The notes under the pieces were generated by a model that worked only from the letters and a program-made list of their open reading frames with translations, searched no databases and was not told the origin of the DNA. Position numbers and translations under genes: made by a program. A DNA stretch of 64,000 nt from Streptomyces rugosispiralis (GTDB taxonomy: Bacteria > Actinomycetota > Actinomycetes > Streptomycetales > Streptomycetaceae), in assembly GCF_024505145.1 (NCBI RefSeq), contig NZ_JANIAA010000003.1, forward strand, positions 62,001 to 126,000. The letters run 5' to 3'. How positions within the stretch are numbered: position 1 is the first letter of the stretch; each line of letters starts with the position of its first letter. Positions 9,246 through 16,547 of this stretch are shown piece after piece.

Positions 9246-10412
9246 TCACCCGGCGGGTGACGTGTCCGCGACCACCCACATCGAGAAGAACTGCGAGCCT
9301 CCCCCATAGGCGTGGCCGAGCGCCTTACGGGCGCCATCGACCTGGTGTTCGCCCGCCCGCCCGCGCACCTGGAGCGCGGCCTCGGCGAACCGCAGCATGC
9401 CGGACGCGCCGATGGGGTTGGTGGACAGCACCCCGCCCGAGGGATTGACCGGAAGTTCGCCGTCGAGTTCGGTCACCCCCGACTCGGTGAGCTTCCAGCC
9501 CGCCCCCTCGTCCGCGAAGCCCAGGTTCTCCAGCCACATGGGTTCGTACCAGCTGAAGGGCACATACATCTCCACCGCGTCGATCTCCCGGCGCGGGTCG
9601 GTGATCCCGGCCTGGCGGTAGACATCGGCCGCGCAGTCCCGGCCGGCCCTCGGCGAGACGAAGTCCTTCCCCGCGAAGAGCGTCGGCTCGCTGCGCATGG
9701 CGCCGCCGTGCATCCAGGCGGGCGGATACGGGGCGCGGTCCGCGCCCGTGCGGTCGGTGAGCACCATGGCGCAGGCGCCGTCCGAGGAGGGGCAGGTCTC
9801 GGAGTAGCGGATGGGGTCCCACAGCATCGGGGACGACCGCACCTGGTCCAGCGTCAGATCGTGCTCGTGGAGATGCGCGTAGGGGTTGCGCAGCGCGTTG
9901 CGGCGGTCCTTGTAGGCCACCAGGGCGCCGATGCCGGAGGGCGCGCCGGTGCGCCGCATATACGCCCGGACGTGCGGGGCGAAGAAGCCACCCGCCCCGG
10001 CCAGCAGCGGCTGCTGGAAGGGGATGGGCAGGGACAGCCCCCACATGGCGTTCGACTCCGACTGCTTCTCGAAGGCGAGGGTGAGGACGGTCCGATGGAC
10101 CCGGGCGGCGACCAGGCCCGCGGCCACCAGCGCGGTGGAGCCGCCGACCGAGCCCGCGGTGTGCACGCGCAACATCGGCTTGCCGACCGCGCCGAGCGCG
10201 TCGGCGAGGTACAGCTCGGGCATCATCACCCCCTCGAAGAAGTCGGGGGCCTTGCCGATGACGACGGCGTCGATGTCCGCCCAGGTCAACTGGGCGTCCT
10301 CCAGGGCCCGTACGGCGGCCTCCCGGACCAGTCCGGCGATGGAGACGTCCCGGCGTGCGGCGGTGTGCTTGGTCTGGCCGATCCCGACGACGGCCACCGG
10401 CTCCTTCGTCAC
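9246..10412 (-). CDS. Thiolase-fold lipid-transfer/aldolase-like protein
   Basis: A 388-aa thiolase-superfamily protein of the Ltp (lipid-transfer) branch. The GTG start overlaps the previous stop by four bases (GTGA). The N-terminal strand VAVVGIGQTKHT and C-terminal ALGHAYGGGSQFFSMWVV are typical. At the place of the thiolase nucleophile the sequence is RVHTAGSVGGS, with no Cys, and the C-terminal region has STNPIGASG. Loss of the Cys is known in Ltp2-type retro-aldol lyases of steroid side-chain degradation, which work with a DUF35 partner; such a partner is encoded two genes upstream in this operon. I infer C-C bond cleavage or an assembly role on a CoA ester rather than classical thiolysis. 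Last gene of a four-gene operon (crotonase, DUF35, two thiolase-fold proteins). Confidence 0.85.
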   Translation of the reverse strand: MTKEPVAVVGIGQTKHTAARRDVSIAGLVREAAVRALEDAQLTWADIDAVVIGKAPDFFEGVMMPELYLADALGAVGKPMLRVHTAGSVGGSTALVAAGLVAARVHRTVLTLAFEKQSESNAMWGLSLPIPFQQPLLAGAGGFFAPHVRAYMRRTGAPSGIGALVAYKDRRNALRNPYAHLHEHDLTLDQVRSSPMLWDPIRYSETCPSSDGACAMVLTDRTGADRAPYPPAWMHGGAMRSEPTLFAGKDFVSPRAGRDCAADVYRQAGITDPRREIDAVEMYVPFSWYEPMWLENLGFADEGAGWKLTESGVTELDGELPVNPSGGVLSTNPIGASGMLRFAEAALQVRGRAGEHQVDGARKALGHAYGGGSQFFSMWVVADTSPAG

Positions 10413-11485
10413 GACGCATCCCCTTCCAGGACGGCCACCAGGTTCTGCTGGAGACAGGGGCCCGAGGTGGCGTGGGCGAGGGCCCGGTCGGCGGCGCCGC
10501 GGTGGATGGCGGCGGCGGCCTCGCCGAGGCGGATCAGCCCGGCGGCCATGATGGGGTTGGCGGCCAGTGCCCCGCCGGACGGATTGACGCGTACGTCCTC
10601 CCCCAGCCGCAGCTCACGGCGGAGGATCAGCTCCTGCGAGGTGAACGGCGCGTGCAGCTCGGCGAGGTCGACCGGGGCCTCGAAGGCGCCCGCGCGCTCG
10701 GCGGCGAGCCGGCTGGACGGGGAGCGGGTGAGGTCCCGTACGCCCAGGCTGTGCGCCTCCGTCCGGTGGTCCATGCCACGGATCCAGGCGGGGCGGCGGC
10801 AGAGCCGGCGCGCGGTGTCCCCGGCGGCGAGCACGACGGCGGCCGCGCCGTCGCCGACCGGCGGGCAGTCGTGGCGGCGCAGCGGCCGCACCAGATACGG
10901 CTCGTCCAGGAGGGCCTCGGGCGGGGGTGAACCGGCCAGCTGGGCATGGGGGTTGTCCTCGGCCGCGGTCCGGCTGCGCGCCGCGACCCCGGCCAGCGCC
11001 CGCTCGTCCGCGACGCCGTCCCCCGTGTCGTCCGCGTCGAGCAGCGCCTGGGCCTGGAGGGCGGCGAGGGAGACCGAGTCCGGCCACAGGGGCGCCACGT
11101 AGTACGGGTCGAGCTGGCGGGTGAGGACCTCGCGCAGATCGCCGGGCGAGGACTTGCCGTACGAGTAGACGAGCGCGGTCTCCGCCTCGCCCGTCAGCAG
11201 CCGCGTCCATGCCTCGTACAGCGCCCAGGCGCCGTCCATCTCCACATGGGACTCCGAGATGGGCGGCCAGGCGCCGACGCCGTCGAGGGCCATGGTGAAG
11301 GAGAACGCGCGGCCCGCCAGGTAGTCGCAGGAGCCGGAGCAGGTGAAGTCGATCTCGCCCGCCCGGAGTCCGACGGCGTCGAGCACCTGGTGGAGGACGG
11401 GCATCAACATCTCGACCTCGGAGATCTCCGCGGTGTCGCGCCGGTGGTCGCTCTGGCCGAAGGCGACGATGGCCACCTCTCGCAT
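10409..11485 (-). CDS. Thiolase-domain protein, second copy
   Basis: A 358-aa thiolase-superfamily member. ATG at 11485 with AGGAGATG upstream; it abuts the DUF35 gene stop with no gap and overlaps the next gene by four bases. Motifs: VAIVAFGQSDHRRDT at the N-terminus, CSGSCDYLAGRAFSF, VNPSGGALAANPIMAAGLIR, and C-terminal SGPCLQQNLVAVLEG. The canonical nucleophile position (ISESHVEMDGAWAL) lacks Cys, although a C-terminal Cys is kept in SGPC. The paired arrangement with another thiolase-fold gene and a DUF35 protein is common in actinobacterial sterol-like CoA pathways. Catalytic activity is uncertain. Confidence 0.83.
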   Translation of the reverse strand: MREVAIVAFGQSDHRRDTAEISEVEMLMPVLHQVLDAVGLRAGEIDFTCSGSCDYLAGRAFSFTMALDGVGAWPPISESHVEMDGAWALYEAWTRLLTGEAETALVYSYGKSSPGDLREVLTRQLDPYYVAPLWPDSVSLAALQAQALLDADDTGDGVADERALAGVAARSRTAAEDNPHAQLAGSPPPEALLDEPYLVRPLRRHDCPPVGDGAAAVVLAAGDTARRLCRRPAWIRGMDHRTEAHSLGVRDLTRSPSSRLAAERAGAFEAPVDLAELHAPFTSQELILRRELRLGEDVRVNPSGGALAANPIMAAGLIRLGEAAAAIHRGAADRALAHATSGPCLQQNLVAVLEGDAS

Positions 11486-12445
11486 CTACAACATCTCCTT
11501 GTAGGTGTCGTAGTCGGCGTCGGGTTCGCCGGTGGGGCGGTAGTGGTCGGGGTAGCGGCCGTCCTCGCTCCATACGGGCTCCACGCGCAGCCCCATGCGC
11601 ACCTCGTCGTAGGGGATGCCGCCGATGCGCGCGTGGAGGGCCAGATCGGCGCCGTCCAGGGCGATGTGGGCGTAGACGTAGGGCACCTCGATGTCGAGGT
11701 TGCGGGCCTTGATGTTCACGATGCAGAAGGTGGTGACCGTGCCGCGCGGGCCGACCTCCACCTGCTCCTCGGTGGCGACGCCGCAGGTGGGGCAGGCGCC
11801 CCGGGGCGGGACGTACACCTTGCGGCAGGACGGGCAGCGCTCCCCGTAGGTGGTGCGGTCGGCGAGGGCCCGCAGATAGCGCGACTGGGCCCGGCCGGGC
11901 GCGTAGGTGTAGTCGAGGCGGGCGGGGGCCACGATGCCGCTGACCGGGTCGGTGAACGTACCCGTGTGCGGGACGGCTTCGCCGCCGTCGGCGCCGTCGT
12001 ACGGTTCGAAGCAGGCGATGTCGGTGATGGCGCCCTCGCGCTCCGCGGCCCAGCGGATCCGCACCCGCATCCCGGTGCGCACGGCGTCGGGCCCTGGTGC
12101 GTCGAGGGCGTGGAGGAGGGCGGTGTCCGCGCCGTCCAGCCGCACCAGCACCCAGGCGAAGGGGGTGCGCAGGGGCTGGCCGCGGCGCGGCGCGGGGTTC
12201 CAGGCCCAGGTGGTGACGGTGCCGGTGGGGGCGACCTCGACCAGGTCGGCCAGTTCGTCGGCGGTGACCGGGTCGTATTCGACGGGCGGCACCAGCACCC
12301 GGCCGTCGGTGGTGCGCACCCCCAGCACGGTGTGTTCGCGCAGTCCGGTGAGGAAGGCGCTCTGGACCGGGCCGAGGGAGCGGGTGAACGGGAACTCGAC
12401 GACCAGAGGCGCCTTGAGCACCTCGGGGGTGGGGGCCGGGGTCAT
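11486..12445 (-). CDS. Duplicated DUF35 (OB-fold, zinc ribbon) protein
   Basis: A 319-aa protein made of two DUF35-like halves. The C-terminal half has a four-Cys zinc ribbon (CPSCRKVYVPPRGACPTC) followed by an OB fold (GTVTTFCIVNI, PYVYAHIALDGAD). The N-terminal half shows a second OB-like module (GTVTTWAWNP, FAWVLVRLDGAD), but its ribbon cysteines are lost (GVRTTDGRVLVPPVEY). DUF35 proteins bind thiolase-fold enzymes, as ChsH2 does with Ltp2 in cholesterol side-chain cleavage. ATG with AAGGAG upstream. It sits between the crotonase (58-base gap) and the thiolase-fold genes (no gap), fitting a complex with either or both. Confidence 0.82.
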   Translation of the reverse strand: MTPAPTPEVLKAPLVVEFPFTRSLGPVQSAFLTGLREHTVLGVRTTDGRVLVPPVEYDPVTADELADLVEVAPTGTVTTWAWNPAPRRGQPLRTPFAWVLVRLDGADTALLHALDAPGPDAVRTGMRVRIRWAAEREGAITDIACFEPYDGADGGEAVPHTGTFTDPVSGIVAPARLDYTYAPGRAQSRYLRALADRTTYGERCPSCRKVYVPPRGACPTCGVATEEQVEVGPRGTVTTFCIVNIKARNLDIEVPYVYAHIALDGADLALHARIGGIPYDEVRMGLRVEPVWSEDGRYPDHYRPTGEPDADYDTYKEML

Positions 12446-12503
12446 GGGGGTGCGTCTCCTTCCGCGCGGCCGCGGGGTGGGTGCGGCGGGCCTGAGTGTG
12501 GGG

Positions 12504-13310
12504 TCACGCCCGGCGGTAAACCGGCGGCCGTTTCTCGGCGAAGGCTTTCGAGCCCTCCTTGGCGTCGGCGGTGTCGAAGATGGGCCAGCCGCGCTCGAGT
12601 TCGGACTTCAGACCGTCGGTCTCGGTCATCTCGGCGGTCTCGTAGACGGACGCCTTGACCGCCTCGACGGCCAGCGGGCCGTTGGCGTTGATCAGCTCGG
12701 CGATCTCCAGGGCCTTCTCCAGCGCCGTGCCGTCCGGGACGACATGGCCGATCAGCCCGATCCGCGCCGCCTCCTCGGCCGGGTAGGGGCGCCCGGTGAG
12801 CAGCATCTCCAGGGCGTGGGTGCGGGGCAGTTGGCGGGCCAGCCGTACGGTGGAGCCGCCGATGGGGAACAGCCCGCGCCGGACCTCGAAGAGCCCGAAG
12901 GTGGCGCCGCGGCCCGCGACCCGGATGTCGGTGCCCTGAAGGATCTCGGTGCCGCCCGCGACACACGGACCCTCGACGGCGGCGATCACCGGCTTGCGCG
13001 GCCGATGGTGGCGGAGCATCGCCTTCCAGTGCAGATCGGGGTCGGCCGCGAGGCGGTCGCGGACATGCTGTCCGTCCATCCGGCCGCCGCCCGCGAGCGC
13101 CTTGAGGTCCATTCCCGCGCAGAAGGCCCCGCCGGCGCCGGTGAGCACCACGGAGCGCACGGCGTCGTCCTCGTCGGCCTCGGTCCAGCCGTCGTACAGC
13201 CCGACCAGCATCGGCAGCGAGAGCGCGTTCCTGGCCTCGGGCCGGTTCAAGGTGAGCACCAGGGTCGCGCCGACGCGCTCGGCGATGAGGTGTTCGGTCC
13301 CGCTTGTCAC
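12504..13310 (-). CDS. Enoyl-CoA hydratase/isomerase (crotonase) family
   Basis: A 268-aa crotonase-fold protein acting on acyl-CoA thioesters. GTG at 13310 with GGAGGA upstream. Typical elements: LTLNRPEARNALS, oxyanion-hole segment GAGGAFCAGMDLKAL at about 60-75, VAAVEGPCVAGGTEIL at about 110-125, and a complete C-terminus (WPIFDTADAKEGSKAFAEKRPPVY). The Glu usually used for hydration near the second oxyanion element is present as GGTEIL, but hydratase, isomerase and hydrolase cannot be separated here. First gene of the operon running to 9246. Its promoter region carries a KstR-like box and a second operator-like element shared with other genes of this window. Confidence 0.88.
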   Translation of the reverse strand: MTSGTEHLIAERVGATLVLTLNRPEARNALSLPMLVGLYDGWTEADEDDAVRSVVLTGAGGAFCAGMDLKALAGGGRMDGQHVRDRLAADPDLHWKAMLRHHRPRKPVIAAVEGPCVAGGTEILQGTDIRVAGRGATFGLFEVRRGLFPIGGSTVRLARQLPRTHALEMLLTGRPYPAEEAARIGLIGHVVPDGTALEKALEIAELINANGPLAVEAVKASVYETAEMTETDGLKSELERGWPIFDTADAKEGSKAFAEKRPPVYRRA

Positions 13311-13332
13311 GACGTCCTCCCGTCTCGAGACC

Positions 13333-13346
13333 TAGAACAGGTTGCA
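13333..13346. promoter_or_regulatory. KstR-like operator box
   Basis: TAGAACAGGTTGCA fits TnnAACnnGTTnnA, the half-palindromic core I recall for KstR, the TetR repressor of actinobacterial sterol catabolism. It lies between the divergent crotonase operon and acyl-CoA ligase, 23 bases upstream of the crotonase start. A second match occurs at 29127 before an acyl-CoA dehydrogenase. No KstR gene is in the window. Confidence 0.5.
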
Positions 13347-13373
13347 GCAGCCGGGGACCGACTTCAAGAGAAA

Positions 13374-13392
13374 CCTGATGCTCAGTCAGATT
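13374..13392. promoter_or_regulatory. Operator-like element shared with 19344
   Basis: CCTGATGCTCAGTCAGATT matches 15 of 19 positions of the palindromic element at 19344-19362. It sits in the same divergent promoter region as the KstR-like box, about 94 bases before the plus-strand ligase start. The two copies stand before functionally related CoA-pathway operons, so a common TetR-type repressor is a reasonable inference. Confidence 0.45.
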
Positions 13393-13485
13393 TCTTGTTC
13401 CGCAGGCCTTCCCACCTCATCCCGGCGCGGCTCTAATGAGCGCCGAGCCGCCGGATCGAGAGGTATCGAGGGGTCAGGAGGAGTC

Positions 13486-15114
13486 GTGGAGTACAACCTT
13501 GCCGACCTGTTCGAGTCGATCGTCGACACCGTGCCCGACAGAGAGGCGCTGGTGTACCTCGACCATCCCGGCACCGGGGCCGGGCGACGGCTCGGATACG
13601 CCCAGCTGGACGCGGCCGCCAACCGGCTCGGCCACCATCTGATGGACAGCGGTATCGCCCCGGGCGAGCATGTCGGACTGCATCTGTGCAACGGGGTGGA
13701 GTACCTCCAGACCGCGCTGGCCTGCCTGAAGATCCGGGCGGTGCCGGTGAACGTCAACTACCGCTACGTCGAGGATGAGTTGGTCTACCTCTACCGCGAC
13801 GCGGAGCTGGCCGCGCTGGTCTACGACGCCGAGTTCGGCGAGCGGGTGGCCGCCGCGCTGCCCCACACTCGCACCCTGCGCCATCTGGTGCGAGTCGGCA
13901 CCGGGGACGGCCCCGGCCCGTCCGTGGCGTTCGCCGAGGCCGAGGCGTCCGGGTCGCCCGAGCGCGGCTTCCCGGCCCGGTCCGCCGACGACCGCTTCAT
14001 CATCTACACCGGCGGCACCACCGGGATGCCCAAGGGGGTGGTCTGGCGGCAGGAGGACCTCTTCTTCTCCGGTCTTGGCGGCGGGGCCCCGACCGGCCGG
14101 CCCGTCGAGCGCCCGGAGGAGCTGGCCGAGCGGGTGGCCGCGGGCGGCGAGGGGCTGGTCTTCTTCCCCACCCCACCGCTGATGCACGGAACCTCCACCC
14201 TTACGGCCTTCATCGCGTTCAACTTCGGTCAGAAGGTGGTGCTGCACCGGAAGTTCATGCCGGAGGAGGTGCTGAGGACGATCGCGAAGGAGAAGGTCAC
14301 CTCGGTCTCGCTGGTCGGCGACGCGATGCTGCGGCCCCTGGTGGATGCCCTGACCGGCCCCCTCAAGGGCACCGACCTCTCCTCGCTGCTCAGCGTCAGC
14401 AGCTCGGGCGCGATCCTCTCGGAGACCGTACGCGCCCAGTTCGCCGAGCTCTCCCCGCACACCCTGCTGCTGAACAACTTCGGCTCCTCGGAGTCCGGGT
14501 TCAACGGCACGGCCACCGCCGACTCCGGCCCCGAGAAGGGCTTCCGGCTGCGCGTCAACGCCCGGACGACGGTGGTGGACCCGGCGACCCTGACCCCGGT
14601 GGCGCCCGGTGAGCCCGGCCGGGTCGCCCAGCGCGGCCATGTGCCACTCGGCTACTACAACGACCCGAAGAAGACCGCCGAGACGTTCTTCGAGGCGGAC
14701 GGGGAGCGCTGGGTGCTGCTCGGCGACATGGCGACCGTCGACGAGAACGGTGTGATCACCGTGCTCGGGCGCGGTTCCCAGTGCATCAACACCGGGGGCG
14801 AGAAGGTCTATCCGGAGGAGGTCGAACAGGCCCTGAAGGCCCATCCGGATGTGTACGACGCGCTGGTGGCGGGCGTTCCGGACACCCGCTGGGGCCATCG
14901 CGTCGCGGCCGTCGTCCAGCCCCGCGCGCAGGCGTCCGGGCTCACCGCCGACGCGGTCCGCGACCACTGCCGGGAACGGCTCGCGGGCTACAAGATCCCG
15001 CGTACGGTCGTCTTCACCGACCGCATCCAGCGCTCCCCCAGCGGCAAGGCCGACTACCGCTGGGCGCGGACGGTGGCGGAGGGAGCGGACCAGGACACCT
15101 CGCACGGTGGATGA
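13486..15114 (+). CDS. Acyl-CoA synthetase (AMP-forming), FadD19-like size
   Basis: A 542-aa ANL ligase. GTG at 13486 after AGGAGGAG gives MEYNLADLFESIV; earlier in-frame codons are non-coding in character. Motifs: IYTGGTTGMPKGVVW at 173-187 (P-loop), LLNNFGSSESGFNGT (adenylate site), VTVLGRGSQCINTGGEKVYPEEVE (hinge) and SPSGKADYRWA with the C-terminal catalytic Lys. Its closest general type is the actinobacterial steroid or medium/long side-chain ligases next to Ltp and crotonase genes. It is divergent from the crotonase operon and shares its operator region, so the two units are probably co-regulated and this enzyme may supply the first CoA ester. Confidence 0.88.
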   Translation: MEYNLADLFESIVDTVPDREALVYLDHPGTGAGRRLGYAQLDAAANRLGHHLMDSGIAPGEHVGLHLCNGVEYLQTALACLKIRAVPVNVNYRYVEDELVYLYRDAELAALVYDAEFGERVAAALPHTRTLRHLVRVGTGDGPGPSVAFAEAEASGSPERGFPARSADDRFIIYTGGTTGMPKGVVWRQEDLFFSGLGGGAPTGRPVERPEELAERVAAGGEGLVFFPTPPLMHGTSTLTAFIAFNFGQKVVLHRKFMPEEVLRTIAKEKVTSVSLVGDAMLRPLVDALTGPLKGTDLSSLLSVSSSGAILSETVRAQFAELSPHTLLLNNFGSSESGFNGTATADSGPEKGFRLRVNARTTVVDPATLTPVAPGEPGRVAQRGHVPLGYYNDPKKTAETFFEADGERWVLLGDMATVDENGVITVLGRGSQCINTGGEKVYPEEVEQALKAHPDVYDALVAGVPDTRWGHRVAAVVQPRAQASGLTADAVRDHCRERLAGYKIPRTVVFTDRIQRSPSGKADYRWARTVAEGADQDTSHGG

Positions 15115-15133
15115 ACCCCCGCCGGACACCCCG

Positions 15134-15139
15134 TAGGCT
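15134..15139 (+). promoter_or_regulatory. -10 box of a probably leaderless GNAT mRNA
   Basis: TAGGCT ends six bases before the GTG at 15146, and there is no Shine-Dalgarno sequence between. This spacing suggests transcription begins at the start codon. The -35 region is weak. Confidence 0.4.
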
Positions 15140-15145
15140 GAACGG

Positions 15146-15706
15146 GTGATCGTTCCCCCTCCTGTGACCCTGGCCGACGGGATCACCTTGCGGATCGCCG
15201 TCGAGGACGACGCGGCGGCGCTCGCTGACGCGTTCACGCGCAACGAGGAGCATCTGGGCCCCACCAGCCCACGGCGGGACGAGAGCTTCTTCACCGCCGA
15301 CGGCCAGGCCGCCCGGCTGCGGGACCAGCTGGAGCAGTGGGAGGCCGGCCGGATGGTGCCCTGGGTGCTGGCCGGCGGCGAGCGCGTCCTGGGCGCGGTC
15401 ACCCTGTCGCATATCGTCCTCGGGCCCTGGCGCAATGCCCATCTCGGCTACTGGATCGACGCCGGGCACATCGGCCGCGGGCTGGCCACCCTGGCCGTCC
15501 GGTCCATCTGCCGGGCGGCCGATGAGCGGCTCGGACTGCACCGGATCGAGGCCAGCACACTGGTGGAGAACGTCCCGTCCCAACGCGTGCTGCTGGGCTG
15601 CGGATTCACCCGGATCGGCATGGCACCGGAGTATCTGCACATCGCCGGCGCCTGGCGGGACCATCTGCTCTTCCAGCGCGTCCTCAACGACCGCCCCGCG
15701 GCCTGA
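15146..15706 (+). CDS. GNAT N-acetyltransferase, RimJ-type
   Basis: A 186-aa GNAT protein that would move an acetyl group from acetyl-CoA to an amine. Seen: LRIAVEDDAAALADAF at the N-terminus, HLGYWIDAGHIGRGLATLAVRSIC containing the acetyl-CoA loop (GHIGRGLAT, about 110-118), then HRIEASTLVENVPSQRVLLGCGF and a C-terminal W-RDHLLFQRVL typical of RimJ/RimL relatives. GTG start, apparently leaderless. It ends eight bases before the convergent chorismate mutase stop. The substrate may be a ribosomal-protein N-terminus or a small amine; sequence cannot decide. Confidence 0.87.
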   Translation: MIVPPPVTLADGITLRIAVEDDAAALADAFTRNEEHLGPTSPRRDESFFTADGQAARLRDQLEQWEAGRMVPWVLAGGERVLGAVTLSHIVLGPWRNAHLGYWIDAGHIGRGLATLAVRSICRAADERLGLHRIEASTLVENVPSQRVLLGCGFTRIGMAPEYLHIAGAWRDHLLFQRVLNDRPAA

Positions 15707-15714
15707 CCGCCGCC

Positions 15715-16320
15715 TTACCGCTCTCCGCGCTCGCACACCGAGGGCAGCGAGCGGCCCAGCGCCACGGTGTGCAGCGGGTCCAGATGCCGCCCGTGGACCA
15801 CGGCGGCGGCCCCGGCCGTGAGGTGTCCCACGCAGGAGGGGGACTCGCGCACGGCAGCCGAGTCCGCGATGGCGCGCACGAGTTCGCCGTTGATGCGGTT
15901 GATCTCCAGCCGGACCCGGCCGAGGTCGGGGCGCTCGGTGGGCGCCTGTGCGGGGTCGGCGTCCCAGCGGCTGTAGAGGCCGCGCTGGACGACCTTGCTG
16001 GCCTCGATCTGGTCGCGGAAGATCCTCGATGTGGCCACCGGGTCGGCGCCCAGCTCCTCGGCCTGCCGCGCCACCGCCTCCAGCACCTCCCGCTCCCGCG
16101 CCGGGTCGTCGATCGGGCTGTCCGTGCCCCACTTCGCGGCGGCGACCTCGTCGGCCACCAGCACCCGCTGCGCGGACAGGTCGACCAGCGGCCGCAGGGT
16201 GCCGTGCTGGACACGGGCCGGGCCGGCCGGTGCGGCGACGGCGGCGGTGGCCCCGGTGGCCAGCACGGCGGTGGCCAGCACGGCGATCAGCGCATGGCGC
16301 GGGGACGGATGCGGTCGCAT
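15715..16320 (-). CDS. Secreted chorismate mutase (AroQ-gamma type)
   Basis: A 201-aa exported chorismate mutase converting chorismate to prephenate. The ATG at 16320 gives a clear signal peptide (Arg/His-rich n-region, Ala/Val/Leu core ALIAVLATAVLATGATAAVAA). The mature part begins LRPLVDLSAQRVLVADEVAAAKW and continues with DQIEASKVVQRGLYSRW and LGRVRLEINRINGELV. This is the pattern of the gamma subclass, such as M. tuberculosis secreted MtCM, with conserved Arg/Lys/Gln active-site residues. Two Cys (ESPSCVGHL, SLPSVCERG) could form a disulphide. Why actinomycetes export this enzyme is unclear. It is a single-gene unit facing the GNAT. Confidence 0.86.
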   Translation of the reverse strand: MRPHPSPRHALIAVLATAVLATGATAAVAAPAGPARVQHGTLRPLVDLSAQRVLVADEVAAAKWGTDSPIDDPAREREVLEAVARQAEELGADPVATSRIFRDQIEASKVVQRGLYSRWDADPAQAPTERPDLGRVRLEINRINGELVRAIADSAAVRESPSCVGHLTAGAAAVVHGRHLDPLHTVALGRSLPSVCERGER

Positions 16321-16370
16321 GGGCGGAGTTCCTCTCTCGGCGGTACGGGCGGCCCCCGCCACCGTCCGAG

Positions 16371-16426
16371 TGGCCGGGTGGCCGGGTGGCCGGGTGGCCG
16401 GGTGGCCGGGTGGCCGGGTGGCCGGG
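16371..16426. repeat. Seven perfect 8-bp tandem repeats
   Basis: TGGCCGGG is repeated seven times without error (56 bases), followed by a partial unit. It lies 50-106 bases upstream of the chorismate mutase start. The exactness suggests recent slippage, and copy number could vary between strains and affect that gene's promoter spacing. Confidence 0.92.
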
Positions 16427-16461
16427 CCTGGAACGATAGGGCGCCGCACCGCGAGCACGCC

Positions 16462-16498
16462 ACGGGGCCGGTTCCGCGGGAAGCGGAACCGGCCCCGT
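16462..16498 (-). terminator. Strong hairpin terminator
   Basis: A perfect 16-bp stem (16462-16477 with 16483-16498) closes on a 5-base loop GGGAA. It lies 49 bases beyond the acyl-CoA ligase stop on the minus strand and insulates the chorismate mutase gene. Confidence 0.8.
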
Positions 16499-16547
16499 AA
16501 GCGAAAGATGGCCGGATCGGGCGGGCCGTGGTCGGCCGACCCCACGC

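Noticed and set aside
16371..16426. Possible CRISPR-like array
   Set aside because: The units are contiguous 8-mers without spacers, so it is a simple tandem repeat; the other arrays also lack spacers.
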